A stretch of DNA of 64,000 nucleotides from Microbacteriaceae bacterium (GCA_019638805.1 JAHBTA010000001.1:434001-498000); one strand, 5' to 3'. Positions 39,855-51,364 are shown, numbered from the stretch's first letter. The notes: generated by a model from the letters alone, not told the origin. Made by a program: numbers and translations.

Positions 39855-39878
39855 GCGCCGCGGGGTGCACCGCGGCGC
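39855..39878. terminator. Bidirectional hairpin between DUF6459 gene and secA
   Basis: Perfect 9-bp stem GCGCCGCGG / CCGCGGCGC with a 6-base loop, in the 72-bp gap between two convergent genes. No U-tract. Confidence 0.5.
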
Positions 39879-39920
39879 GGCCGCCTGCCGGGCCCGCCGC
39901 AGCACGGAGCCGGGCCGGGT

Positions 39921-42761
<2,841 letters not shown>

Positions 42762-42877
42762 GGGTTGGTCTCCTCAGATTCCGGACGCGCGTCGGCGCCC
42801 GCCGTTATCGGCGCGTTACAGCCTAGTGCGGCTGGCCTGGGGAAAACCCGGAGGGCGGCGGCCGAGCCGCGCAGCGT

Positions 42878-42895
42878 GATACCGCAACTGGTATC
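42878..42895. promoter_or_regulatory. Inverted repeat operator candidate of the HEPN/MNT module
   Basis: GATACC-N6-GGTATC, perfect 6-bp half-sites, overlapping the TATCGT -10 box (42892-42897) whose end is six bases before the ATG at 42904. The XRE domain of the encoded protein would be the natural binder. Confidence 0.6.
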
Positions 42896-42897
42896 GT
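42892..42897 (+). promoter_or_regulatory. -10 box of the XRE-MNT gene (leaderless type)
   Basis: TATCGT followed by 6 nt and the ATG at 42904, overlapping the inverted repeat. Confidence 0.5.
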
Positions 42898-42903
42898 GCC
42901 TCC

Positions 42904-43374
42904 ATGCCCGTCGTCAGCCCAGCCGACGCTCCGCACGTCGTGCGCGCCGCGCGAACGGACGCGGGACTGAGTCAGCGAGCGCTCGCCGATCGCGCAGGAC
43001 TCAAGCAGGCGAACATCGCGGAGATCGAGCTCGGACGCCGCAGCGTCTCGGCCGAACTGCTCAGCCGGCTCCTGTCGGCGGCCGACTACCGCCCAGCGAT
43101 CCCAACCGAGCAGCACGCCGAGGAGATCAAGCAGATCGGGCGGGAGCTCGGACTCTCGAACGTCCGAGTCTTCGGGTCGGTCGCGCGCGGCGAGGACCAC
43201 TTCGACTCCGACCTGGATCTGCTGGTCGATCTCGATCCGGGCGCCTCGACGATCGACGCATTCGCCTTCCCCTCGTTCGTCGAAGATCTGATCGGCTTCC
43301 CCGTCGACATGGTCATCGACGAAGGCGAGTCCCCCTATCTCGCTCGCATCCGCGCTGAGGCGATCCCGCTGTGA
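42904..43374 (+). CDS. XRE HTH fused to an MNT nucleotidyltransferase (antitoxin)
   Basis: 156 residues. Residues about 10-62 are an XRE helix-turn-helix (GLSQRALADRAGLKQANIAEIELGRRS); residues about 72-156 are a minimal nucleotidyltransferase with the GS-x10-D-x-D motif (G91, S92, D103, D105). In HEPN/MNT (type VII-like) modules the MNT partner adenylylates a tyrosine of the HEPN toxin to silence it. The fusion gives the antitoxin its own DNA-binding domain for autorepression. It overlaps the HEPN gene by 4 bp. It interrupts the usual secA-hpf neighbourhood. Confidence 0.85.
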   Translation: MPVVSPADAPHVVRAARTDAGLSQRALADRAGLKQANIAEIELGRRSVSAELLSRLLSAADYRPAIPTEQHAEEIKQIGRELGLSNVRVFGSVARGEDHFDSDLDLLVDLDPGASTIDAFAFPSFVEDLIGFPVDMVIDEGESPYLARIRAEAIPL

Positions 43375-43802
43375 GCGACTCACCGAAGGGCCCGCCGGCG
43401 CGGTTCCCGCGGCGGGCGACCGGACAGTCGGAGGAACGATCGGCCCTCGCTCCGAAGGTCGACGACCTGGATGCGTTCCTGGACGAGCTCGACTCGATCG
43501 AGGGTCGGATCGAACGGGTCGTCGCTCGTGGGCAAGACGCGTTCTCAGACGGCAGCGACTCATACGATCACGCCTCGATGGCGATCATCCGCCTCGCGGC
43601 AATCTTCGAGGATGACCGCTTCGAGGCATTCCTGACACCCGTGCCCGAGTCCGCGCGTCGCGGCATCGCGACCACTCGCAACCTGGTGGCGCACCACGGC
43701 TACCGGGCGATGGATGACGAGCGATTCTGGCTGACCATCACCGTCCACGTGCCCGACCTGCTTGACCGGATACGCCCGTCCGCGACAGAGCGGCGCTCCT
43801 GA
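43371..43802 (+). CDS. HEPN-domain toxin (HepT-like)
   Basis: 143 residues, largely helical after a 28-residue disordered N-terminus. It contains the HEPN RNase motif R-x5-H-x-Y (R103, H109, Y111 in RNLVAHHGY). HEPN toxins cleave RNA, commonly tRNA, and are silenced by adenylylation of the motif tyrosine by MNT. Co-translated with the XRE-MNT gene through a 4-bp overlap. Ends 21 bp from the hpf stop codon on the other strand. Confidence 0.85.
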   Translation: MSDSPKGPPARFPRRATGQSEERSALAPKVDDLDAFLDELDSIEGRIERVVARGQDAFSDGSDSYDHASMAIIRLAAIFEDDRFEAFLTPVPESARRGIATTRNLVAHHGYRAMDDERFWLTITVHVPDLLDRIRPSATERRS

Positions 43803-43823
43803 CCTTCTCGGCCGACTCGGCGG

Positions 43824-44492
43824 TCAGCGGCGGGATCGGGCGGCGGCGACCTCGTCGGCGGGCTCCTCGAGGCCGATGACGCCGTAGTCCCAGCCCTTGC
43901 GGCGGTAGACGACGGAAGGCCGATCGGTGCGGGCGTCGATGAAGAGGAAGAAGTCGTGCCCGACGAGCTCCATGTGGTCGACGGCGTCCTCCTGCGTCAT
44001 GCGGGTGGCCGGGAAGACCTTCTGCCGGATGACCACCGGGCTCCACTCGGCCTCGTCCTGGTCGGCCCCCGCCACCGGGATCGAACCGGTGGACACGGCC
44101 TCGATGACGTCCGCGCTGGCGGGCACCACATCCATGACGCGACCGTTGGAGGTCGCCTCGCGCAGCGAGACCGGGCGGTGCTGGCCGCGGTGGATCTTGC
44201 GGCGGTCCTTCGCCTGGCGGATGCGCTCGAGCATCTTCTCGAGCGCGAGATCGAACGCGGCGTACTTGTCGGCGGCGGACGCCTCGGCGCGCACCACCGG
44301 GCCGGGCCCGATGAGGGTCAGCTCGACGCGGTCGTCGCCCGCGGAGCCGTTGGTCTCGTGGTGGCGCACCAGCTTGATCTCGAGCGCGAGAGCCTTGTCG
44401 GCGAGGGCGGCCACCTTCTCGGCCTTCTCGGTGGCGTAGTCCTCGAACCGATCGGGGATGCCGACTCCGCGGCCCGTGATCGTGATGTCCAT
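43824..44492 (-). CDS. hpf: Ribosome hibernation promoting factor, long form
   Basis: 222 residues. The N-terminal S30AE domain (ITITGRGVGIPDRFEDYATEKAEKV, about 1-105) binds the small subunit at the decoding centre; after a linker, the C-terminal dimerisation domain (about 165-222, HDFFLFIDARTDRPSVVYRRKGWDYGVI) joins two ribosomes into inactive 100S particles in resting cells. The ATG at 44492 (GAGGGAG upstream) is preferred over an in-frame ATG further 5'. It is flanked on both sides by toxin-antitoxin modules, HEPN/MNT and MazEF. Confidence 0.95.
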   Translation of the reverse strand: MDITITGRGVGIPDRFEDYATEKAEKVAALADKALALEIKLVRHHETNGSAGDDRVELTLIGPGPVVRAEASAADKYAAFDLALEKMLERIRQAKDRRKIHRGQHRPVSLREATSNGRVMDVVPASADVIEAVSTGSIPVAGADQDEAEWSPVVIRQKVFPATRMTQEDAVDHMELVGHDFFLFIDARTDRPSVVYRRKGWDYGVIGLEEPADEVAAARSRR

Positions 44493-44680
44493 CGCACACT
44501 CCCTCGCTCGATCGGCGCCGCCGCGCTGGTCCCGAGTGAGTCGGTGAGGCGGTTTCCGGACGCCTTTCGGCACACGCTAGTCCGCGCCGCCCCGGATGTC
44601 ACGACCCGTACCTGGGGAACCGCGCAGAGTCGCCCCAGAGGCCGGTGGTACGCCGGGGCCGAGGACGGCATGGTGAGGCT

Positions 44681-45040
44681 TCAGGCGTCGATCACGATCG
44701 CGATCGTGCTGCGGATCTGTCGGAGCGCGGCGGGACCCACGTTCCCGACTCTCGCACTCACCCGAGTCGTCGCAACGGACCGGATGTGCTGGCATTGCAC
44801 GGCCGACGCGGCGCTGAGCCCGTTGTGCGGGTCGGGTTCGACGACGACCTCGGAACCGCTGTCGCGGATCGTGCGCGTCAGCGGAACCACCTGGACGACA
44901 TTCGGCTCGCCACGGAGGATGCGCTCAGCGGTGACGACGACTGCGGGCCTTCGCATACCCGCCTCCGACCCCGCGGGTGCACCGAGGTCCAGACTCACGA
45001 CGTCACCCGGCGTCAGCATCGAGCCAGGCAATCTCGTCAT
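44681..45040 (-). CDS. mazF: MazF/PemK-family endoribonuclease toxin
   Basis: 119 residues. The SH3-like MazF core is seen: PGDVVSLDLGAPAGSEAGMRRPAVVVTAE, VVPLTRTIR, and a C-terminal RQIRSTIAIVIDA helix. MazF toxins cleave mRNA or rRNA at short sites. The first ATG is at 45040 and overlaps the antitoxin gene by 38 bp; an internal ATG at 45019 would give 112 residues and a more usual N-terminus. Confidence 0.85.
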   Translation of the reverse strand: MTRLPGSMLTPGDVVSLDLGAPAGSEAGMRRPAVVVTAERILRGEPNVVQVVPLTRTIRDSGSEVVVEPDPHNGLSAASAVQCQHIRSVATTRVSARVGNVGPAALRQIRSTIAIVIDA

Positions 45041-45200
45041 CCCGGAGCGGAGCGGAGAGGTCGCGCCCGATCGCTTCCTGCTCGAGCAGCCGAGCGCCCC
45101 GAGCCACCGTGTCGGTCAAGGACTCACCGCGCCTCGCTGCAAGGTCGTTGAGGATGTCGCGGGTGGCGCGGCTGACCCGGATCGTCGTCGTGTCACTCAT
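45003..45200 (-). CDS. Ribbon-helix-helix antitoxin (MazE-like)
   Basis: 65 residues. N-terminal ribbon-helix-helix: TTTIRVSRATRDILNDLAARRGESLTDTVARGARLLEQEA, followed by an acidic C-terminus (RDDEIAWLDADAG) of the sort that wraps the MazF dimer. ATG at 45200 with GGAGAGG as ribosome site. Its upstream inverted repeat overlaps the 3' end of comF. Confidence 0.82.
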   Translation of the reverse strand: MSDTTTIRVSRATRDILNDLAARRGESLTDTVARGARLLEQEAIGRDLSAPLRDDEIAWLDADAG

Positions 45201-45218
45201 CCTCTCCAGGGTAGCGTG

Positions 45219-45238
45219 TGTAGACAATTCCATCTACA
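45219..45238. promoter_or_regulatory. Inverted repeat operator candidate of mazEF
   Basis: TGTAGA-N8-TCTACA, perfect half-sites, 19 bp upstream of the antitoxin ATG. The comF stop codon (TAG, 45234-45236) lies in its right half-site. Confidence 0.55.
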
Positions 45239-46004
45239 GGGCTCGCGGCTTCGGTCGTGCCTCATCTCGAGACGCTTGCCTCGCACGCAACGGGGTCGAC
45301 GCCACCACCGCCGCCCCGATGACCTCCGCCCCCGCGTCGTGGAGGGCGCGCGCCGCCTCGCGCAGCGTCGCGCCCGAGGTGACCACGTCATCCACGAGCA
45401 GGATGCGGTGCCCCGCAACCTCGCGGCTCACCCGGAACGCGCCACGCAGGTTCCGATCCCGTTCCTGAACCCCGAGCCGCTTCTGGGCCAGGTGCGGGCG
45501 AGCCGGCGCGAAGACGCGCCACGGCGTCAGACCCGCGCGAGCGAGCAGCAGGCGCACCGGGTCGAAGCCGCGACGGCGGAACCCCGCGCGCGTGCCGGGG
45601 ATCGCAACGATCCGGATGCCGGCGGGGTCGGGCGCGGCGGCGACGACCGCGGCGGCCAGTGCCGGAACGAGCGCCCGCGCCAGACCCGTCCGGCCGTCGC
45701 GCTTGAGCCCGAGGATCACCTGCCGCGGGACGCCCTCGTAGCGAAGCCCCCACCACACGCGCAGCCCGGGCCCCGCCAGGTGCGATCCCGGCTCGGGCTC
45801 GAGCCGGACGCGGCACGCCGCGCACAGCGCGCGGTCGGGCGCCCCGCACCCCGCGCAGTCCACCGGCAGCACGAAGGCCAGCGCGTCGAGCAGGGCCTCG
45901 TGCAGAGCCCCGTGCTGGACCTCGCGCAGAGCCACGCGCACAGCCTCGCGCAGAGCCCCACGCACAGCCCCACGTGCGGACCCGGCATCGGAGGGACGCA
46001 GCAT
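45234..46004 (-). CDS. comF: ComF-family phosphoribosyltransferase-like protein
   Basis: 256 residues. A zinc-ribbon-like segment (VDCAGCGAPDRALCAACRVRL), a PRTase-like core and the PRPP-binding loop ILLVDDVVTSGATLREAA near the C-terminus, as in ComFC of natural competence systems; in actinobacteria the role is unproven. The N-terminal about 35 residues are a run of amphipathic repeats (GALREAVRVALREVQHGALHEAL) encoded by a degenerate DNA repeat (45900-45975). ATG at 46004. It lies between lpqB and the inserted mazEF pair. Confidence 0.85.
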   Translation of the reverse strand: MLRPSDAGSARGAVRGALREAVRVALREVQHGALHEALLDALAFVLPVDCAGCGAPDRALCAACRVRLEPEPGSHLAGPGLRVWWGLRYEGVPRQVILGLKRDGRTGLARALVPALAAAVVAAAPDPAGIRIVAIPGTRAGFRRRGFDPVRLLLARAGLTPWRVFAPARPHLAQKRLGVQERDRNLRGAFRVSREVAGHRILLVDDVVTSGATLREAARALHDAGAEVIGAAVVASTPLRARQASRDEARPKPRAL

Positions 46005-46095
46005 GCACCCGATGCTCCCCGGCACCGCACCCCCGCGGGCCCCGCCACCGACGACCGGTGCACAACCGCCCGCGCGCCCCACAATGGAGGAGCGG

Positions 46096-47775
46096 TCAGA
46101 GCTGATCCACGAGCGCGTCCGCGTCGAGCCCGGTGTCCTGCCAGCTCGTCCCGCCCCCGGGACGCAGAACGTTGCCCTCGCTGTCGAGCACCCGGGTGCC
46201 GTCCGGGCCGTTGCCGCCCACGATGGCGACCCCGTCATCCAGCGCCCCGAGGCTCGTGTGCTGGCCGCCGATCGCGAAGGCCTCGACCGTCGTGAGCGAG
46301 CCCGAGACCAGGGCGACCACGGTGACCCCGTCGACCCAGGCGGCGTCCACGATGGGCGATGACCCGATCGGCAGATCGCGCAGCGCCACCAGACCGGTGG
46401 GCACCAGTTGGGCGTCGCGCTGGATGCCCGCCACGATCAGGCGCGGACCATCGGCCGTGTCGAGCGCAACCAGCAATCGTGCGCCGTCGCGCGAGACGTC
46501 CACCGAGACGACCGTGCCGCTGGGCAGACCGGGGACGTCGACGGCTGTGCCGTCCGCGGCGATCGCCCGCAGCTGAGCAGGAGCGTCGCGGGGAACCGAC
46601 CAGACGTAACCGCGCGGATCGATGGAGGGCGCCACGAGGCCGGGGCGCGCATCCAGCACCACCGGGTCCAGCCCGGCCTGCACGAGCACGAGGCCCTCGC
46701 CTGTCAGCAGAGCCACCGCGTCGCGATCGTCGGAGATCACCGCACCCCCCCTGGCGCCCTGGGCGACCGCACCCGCTCCGATGCCCGGAAGCGGGTTCAG
46801 CCCGTCGGCGGTCAGCACGCCGAGCCGGCCGTCCACCACCGCGACCGGGTCGCTGCCGACGATGTAGGCGCTCTCCGGCGGGGTGCCGCCCTCGGGCACG
46901 TCGACCAGGAACCCATTCGCGGTCAGGTCGGCCTCCCGCACCGAGGTCACCGAACGCAGGGTCTGCAGCAGCTGCTGCTGCATGCGGCGATGCGTCGCCA
47001 CGCTGCCCGAGCCGACCGCCGCGCTCAGCGGCACCGTCGCCACCCCGTCGGCGATCGCCACGTCGTCGACGCGCTCGGTGCCGGTCGGGAACGCCGAGAC
47101 CAGAACGCCCTCGCCGGCGTCGTCGTCCGGCCCCATGAGCAGCCCGTCGACCACGCGGTTCGCGACGCCCGACCCCAGCCGGTACCAGCGCAGCTCGGGC
47201 ACCAGGAAGTCGAACCCCGGGTCGAAGAAGTACAGCTCATACGCGTCGAAGATCGACGAGAACCGGTCAGGCGGCAGAACCGTCCCGTCGGGGGCCGAGC
47301 TGATGCGCCACTGCCCCTCGTCGTCCTTCACGAGCCCGAACCGCAGCTCGAACGACTCCGCGGGCGCCGACACGGCGTACCGCCCCTGCGCGTCGACACT
47401 GGCCGACGAGGTGATGGTCAGCGACCAGGTGTTGTCGGCCAGCTCCTCCGGCGTCAGCGGACTCGAGCTGATGAGCGTGCGCGCGCCCGGCAGCCAGGTC
47501 GAGCGGAAGTCGTCGGTCAGGTACTCGCGCGCGACCCGGTAGTTCTCCTGCGGGCCACGCCCGGCGCGCAGGAACCCGGCCACGATCTCCGCGGGGCTCG
47601 CATCCTGCGCGGGCGGCGCCGGCAGGCTCAGCAGCGGGTCGTCCGAGTCGGAGGCCGAGATCTGCGTCGTCACGACATCGCCCCCGGTCGGGATGCTGAC
47701 GCACCCCGCGAGGACGGCGAGCGCCCCCAGCGCGGCCGGCCACCGCATCCAGCGCCACCTCGACCGCGGACTCAT
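46096..47775 (-). CDS. lpqB: Lipoprotein LpqB, MtrAB accessory
   Basis: 559 residues. Lipoprotein signal with lipobox LAGC (Cys25), a GerMN domain in the N-terminal half and a beta-propeller-like C-terminal half. In mycobacteria LpqB binds the sensor kinase MtrB and tunes the MtrA response. Its ATG overlaps the mtrB stop by 4 bp, giving the mtrA-mtrB-lpqB operon. Confidence 0.93.
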   Translation of the reverse strand: MSPRSRWRWMRWPAALGALAVLAGCVSIPTGGDVVTTQISASDSDDPLLSLPAPPAQDASPAEIVAGFLRAGRGPQENYRVAREYLTDDFRSTWLPGARTLISSSPLTPEELADNTWSLTITSSASVDAQGRYAVSAPAESFELRFGLVKDDEGQWRISSAPDGTVLPPDRFSSIFDAYELYFFDPGFDFLVPELRWYRLGSGVANRVVDGLLMGPDDDAGEGVLVSAFPTGTERVDDVAIADGVATVPLSAAVGSGSVATHRRMQQQLLQTLRSVTSVREADLTANGFLVDVPEGGTPPESAYIVGSDPVAVVDGRLGVLTADGLNPLPGIGAGAVAQGARGGAVISDDRDAVALLTGEGLVLVQAGLDPVVLDARPGLVAPSIDPRGYVWSVPRDAPAQLRAIAADGTAVDVPGLPSGTVVSVDVSRDGARLLVALDTADGPRLIVAGIQRDAQLVPTGLVALRDLPIGSSPIVDAAWVDGVTVVALVSGSLTTVEAFAIGGQHTSLGALDDGVAIVGGNGPDGTRVLDSEGNVLRPGGGTSWQDTGLDADALVDQL

Positions 47776-49373
47776 GCCTCCGCCTCCTGGGCCACGAGCG
47801 AGATGCCCTCATCCGGCGGCAGGTCCAGCGGGGAGGCCCCCACGAGCTCGCCGCTGTGCCGCGGGATGGTCAGCCGGAAGCAGCTGCCCCGCCCCGGCTC
47901 GCTCCACACGTCGAGCTCGCCGCCGTGCGCGATGGCGTCCTCGAGCGAGATCGCCAGGCCCAGGCCGGTGCCGCCCGTCGAGCGCTGCCGCGAGGGGTCG
48001 GCGCGCCAGAACCGGTCGAAGACGCGCTCGACGTCGGCGGCCGACATGCCCACCCCGTAGTCGCGCACCGCGATCGCGACGGCGTCGGCGTTCGAGTCGA
48101 CGTACACCACGATGGGCCTGCCCTCCCCGTGGTCGATCGCGTTGCCCAGCAGGTTCTGCAGGATGCGGCGGATGCGCCGCGCGTCGACCTCGGCTTCGAA
48201 GTACCCGCCCGGCGCGACCAGGCGGACCTCGGTCGCCTTCTCCTCGGCCAGGGGCATGACCGCCTCGATGGCGTCCTCGACGAGCCGCACCAGGTTGGTC
48301 GGCTCGAGCTCGAGCGTCACGGCACCCGCGTCGTAGCGGCTCATCTCCAGCAGGTCCGAGAGCAGCAGCTCGAACCGGCCGGTCTGCGCGTGCAGCAGCT
48401 CGGTCGTGCGCTTGGTCGCCGGCGGGAAGTCGTCGCGCTGGTCGTAGAGCACCTCGCCCGCGAGGCGGATCGTGGTCAGCGGCGTGCGCAGCTCGTGCGA
48501 GACGTCCGAGACGAAGCGCTGCTGCACGCGCGAGAGGTCGGCCAGCTGCTTGATCTGGCGCTGCAGGCTGTCCGCCATCCGGTTGAACGAGCGCGCCAGG
48601 GTCGCCAGCTCGTCCTCGCCGCGCTCGGGCAGGCGCTCCTCCAGCTGCCCGGCGGCGAGCTTCTCGCTGGTCTCGGCCGCGACCCGCACCGGCCCGACCA
48701 CGAGGCGCACCACGAGGTAGGCGACCGCGCCGATCAACAGGATGAGAGCGAACCCGCCCAGCACGAGCGTGCGCTGCACGAAGTCCAGGGTGGCCTGCAC
48801 ATCGCTCAGGTCGTAGACCAGGTACAGCTGGTAGTCCTGCGCCTGCACGTTGAACATGGCGCCCGTGATGAGGGCGGGGTGCTCGCCGCCCGGGCCCGAG
48901 ATCGCGAGCGACTGCCACGACACCATCGCGCTGCCGGAACCGAGCACGGCGGCGCGCAACTCGGGCGAGGCCATGCTCTGGTCGAAGTCGGAATCGGCCT
49001 GGCTCTCCACCGGGGCCGGGCCGCCCTCGGCGGGGCTGCGCAGGATCGCCACGAGCGGCCCGGTCGACACCGATTGACGGATGGCCTGGGTCGCCTCGGT
49101 GAGCGCGCTCTCCAGATCCTGCGCCTGGCCCGACTCCCCCGCCTCGTCGAAGACGCGCTGCGCGTTGGTCACGGCACGTCCGGCCTCGGCGACCACCTGA
49201 TCCTTGCGGGACTCGAAGAGGTTGGTGCGCACGCTCGTCGAGATGTAACCGCCGATGGCGGTCACCGCGATCGCGGAGAGCACGATCGTGATCGCCACCG
49301 TGCGCAGCCGCAGCGACCCGCGCCAGAGCCGGCGGACCCGCTCCCACGCCGCCCGCCAGTCGTAGCGCAGCAC
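47772..49373 (-). CDS. mtrB: Sensor histidine kinase MtrB
   Basis: 533 residues. Two membrane helices (about 25-48 and 205-230) bracket an extracytoplasmic sensor domain; a HAMP domain, HisKA domain (phospho-histidine in VSHELRTPLTTIRLAGE) and HATPase_c domain (VRDYGVGMSAADVERVFDRF) follow. MtrB senses cell division or osmotic state and phosphorylates MtrA. GTG start at 49373, 9 bp after the mtrA stop. Confidence 0.94.
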   Translation of the reverse strand: MLRYDWRAAWERVRRLWRGSLRLRTVAITIVLSAIAVTAIGGYISTSVRTNLFESRKDQVVAEAGRAVTNAQRVFDEAGESGQAQDLESALTEATQAIRQSVSTGPLVAILRSPAEGGPAPVESQADSDFDQSMASPELRAAVLGSGSAMVSWQSLAISGPGGEHPALITGAMFNVQAQDYQLYLVYDLSDVQATLDFVQRTLVLGGFALILLIGAVAYLVVRLVVGPVRVAAETSEKLAAGQLEERLPERGEDELATLARSFNRMADSLQRQIKQLADLSRVQQRFVSDVSHELRTPLTTIRLAGEVLYDQRDDFPPATKRTTELLHAQTGRFELLLSDLLEMSRYDAGAVTLELEPTNLVRLVEDAIEAVMPLAEEKATEVRLVAPGGYFEAEVDARRIRRILQNLLGNAIDHGEGRPIVVYVDSNADAVAIAVRDYGVGMSAADVERVFDRFWRADPSRQRSTGGTGLGLAISLEDAIAHGGELDVWSEPGRGSCFRLTIPRHSGELVGASPLDLPPDEGISLVAQEAEA

Positions 49374-49382
49374 GCCGGCCTC

Positions 49383-50063
49383 CTACGTGACGGCGCCCGC
49401 GCGGTAGCCGACCCCGCGCACGGTCGTCACGATGCGAGGGTTGTCCGGGTCGTGCTCCACCTTGGCGCGCAGCCGCTGCACGTGCACGTTGACCAGCCGG
49501 GTGTCCGCCTTGTAGTGGTAGCCCCACACCTGCTCGAGCAGCATCTCGCGCGTGAAGACCTGCTGCGGCTTGACGGCCAGCGCCAGCAGCAGCTGGAACT
49601 CGAGGGGCGTGAGACTGATGCGCTCCTCGCCCCTGCGGACCTCGTGCCCGGGCACGTCGATCACGAGGTCGCCGATCGCGACCTGGTCGGCGGTCTCCGG
49701 GATCGCGGGGCGCAGCCGGGTGCGGATGCGGGCCACCAGCTCCTTGGGATTGAAAGGCTTGACGACGTAATCGTCGGCTCCGCTCTCCAGGCCCGCCACG
49801 ACATCCGTGGTCTCGCCCTTCGCGGTCAGCATGATGATCGGCACGCCGCTCTCGGCGCGGATGGTCGAGCACACCTGGATGCCGTCGATCCCGGGCAGCA
49901 TGAGGTCGAGGAGGACCAGGTCGGGGCGCATGCTGCGGAACAGCTCGATGGCCTCGGCGCCGTCGGCGGCGAACTGCGGTTCGTACCCCTCGCCCTTGAG
50001 GACGATGCCGATCATCTCCGAGATCGCGGTGTCGTCGTCGACCACCAGGATGCGCGCAGTCAT
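49383..50063 (-). CDS. mtrA: Response regulator MtrA
   Basis: 226 residues: receiver domain with phospho-acceptor D53 (in LVLLDLMLPG) and OmpR-type winged-helix DNA-binding domain (about 130-226). Essential in mycobacteria, controlling cell-wall hydrolases and replication genes. TACTCT lies 6 nt before the ATG at 50063, a leaderless arrangement. It is divergent, with only 35 bp, from the membrane-protein operon. Confidence 0.96.
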   Translation of the reverse strand: MTARILVVDDDTAISEMIGIVLKGEGYEPQFAADGAEAIELFRSMRPDLVLLDLMLPGIDGIQVCSTIRAESGVPIIMLTAKGETTDVVAGLESGADDYVVKPFNPKELVARIRTRLRPAIPETADQVAIGDLVIDVPGHEVRRGEERISLTPLEFQLLLALAVKPQQVFTREMLLEQVWGYHYKADTRLVNVHVQRLRAKVEHDPDNPRIVTTVRGVGYRAGAVT

Positions 50064-50069
50064 GGAACG

Positions 50070-50075
50070 AGAGTA
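50070..50075 (-). promoter_or_regulatory. mtrA: -10 box of mtrA (leaderless type)
   Basis: TACTCT on the minus strand, 6 nt before the ATG at 50063. Confidence 0.5.
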
Positions 50076-50098
50076 GTCGAGTGTGGAAGCATGAGGTC

Positions 50099-51364
50099 GT
50101 GACGAACGATCAGCAGTGGCAGGCACCCGGGTCCGCGCCGCTGCCGCCGCCCCCCGTCGCGCCGCCCGGCGGGTCCCCCGCCGCGCCCCCACCCCCGACC
50201 GGCCCGCCGCAGGGCTGGGCCCCGGCACCCCCGGCCCCGGGCTACGCTCCGGCGCCTCAGCCGCCTCAGCCGACCGGGTGGACTCCCCCGCCCAAGCCCG
50301 GTCTCGTGCCGCTGCGGCCCATGACCCTGGGGGTCATCCTGGGCGCCTCGTTCCAGGTCATGCGCCGCAACCCGCGCACCACCATCGTCCCCGCGCTCAT
50401 CGTGGCGCTGCTGCTGGCCCTGGTCTCGACGGGCGCCCTCGCGCTGTACTTCTCGGCCATGACCCGGATGATGACCTTCGGCACCTCCTCCTCGAGCGAT
50501 ATCACCGCCGGCGCGGGCGACGTGCTCCTCGCCGGCCTGATCGCCCTGCTCGGCGGCGCCCTCGCGGTCGTCGCCACCGGCGTGCTGCAGGGCATCGTGG
50601 TGGGCGAGGTCGCCCGTGGAACGGTGGGCGAGAAGCTCCGGTTCGGGCAGCTGTGGGCGCGCTACCGCGGCCGGTTCGGCCCGCTCATCGGGTACACCCT
50701 GCTGATCATCCTCGCGGTCGCGGTCGGCATCGGCCTGGCGATGTTCGTGACCGTCGCCCTGTCCGTCGCGGCCGCTGCCGGCGCGAGCGGACCCAACGAC
50801 GTCGCCCTGGGCGTGCTCGCCAGCTTCGGTGTCATGCTCGTGGCGATGGCCGGGGCCGCCGTGCTGTGGGCGTGGCTCAGCACCAAGCTCGCCTTCGTCC
50901 CCGCGGCCATCGTGCTGGAGGGGCTGCCCATCCGCGCCGCGATCGCACGCTCGTGGCGCCTGACGCGCGGTTCCTTCTGGCGGGTCTTCGGCATCCAGCT
51001 GCTCGTGGCCGCGATGATCTGGCTGGCGTCGCAGATCGTGAGCTTCCCCCTGGCGATCATCGCCGGGCTGGGTCTCTCCCTGCTGGATCCGACCGGGGCG
51101 TCGTCGTCCTCTCCCGATCAGGCCATGGGTGTCGCCGCCGCCACCACGATCGTGACCTACGGCGTGGGCGCGATCGTCTCAGCCATCGGCATGGTCCTGC
51201 AGGCGGCGACGGCATCCCTCCTCTACCTCGACCTGCGGATGCGGCGCGAGGGGCTCGACCTCGAGCTCGCCCGGTACGTCGAGGAGCGCCAGGCGGGTGC
51301 CGAGCCGCCCGACCCGTACGCGCCGCGCGGGACAGCACCCGTGCCCCCGGCGGCGGTCGCGTGA
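50099..51364 (+). CDS. Proline-rich membrane protein (glycerophosphodiesterase membrane-domain-like)
   Basis: 421 residues. The first about 75 are low-complexity P/G/A-rich and cytoplasmic; then about six membrane helices with RAAIARSWRLTRGSFWRVFGIQLL, a segment usual in actinobacterial membrane proteins annotated as DUF7544 or glycerophosphoryl diester phosphodiesterase membrane domain. No catalytic part. The GTG at 50099 is chosen for the ATGAGGT site; it heads the operon with the DUF4129, DUF4350, MoxR and DUF58 genes. Confidence 0.8.
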   Translation: MTNDQQWQAPGSAPLPPPPVAPPGGSPAAPPPPTGPPQGWAPAPPAPGYAPAPQPPQPTGWTPPPKPGLVPLRPMTLGVILGASFQVMRRNPRTTIVPALIVALLLALVSTGALALYFSAMTRMMTFGTSSSSDITAGAGDVLLAGLIALLGGALAVVATGVLQGIVVGEVARGTVGEKLRFGQLWARYRGRFGPLIGYTLLIILAVAVGIGLAMFVTVALSVAAAAGASGPNDVALGVLASFGVMLVAMAGAAVLWAWLSTKLAFVPAAIVLEGLPIRAAIARSWRLTRGSFWRVFGIQLLVAAMIWLASQIVSFPLAIIAGLGLSLLDPTGASSSSPDQAMGVAAATTIVTYGVGAIVSAIGMVLQAATASLLYLDLRMRREGLDLELARYVEERQAGAEPPDPYAPRGTAPVPPAAVA

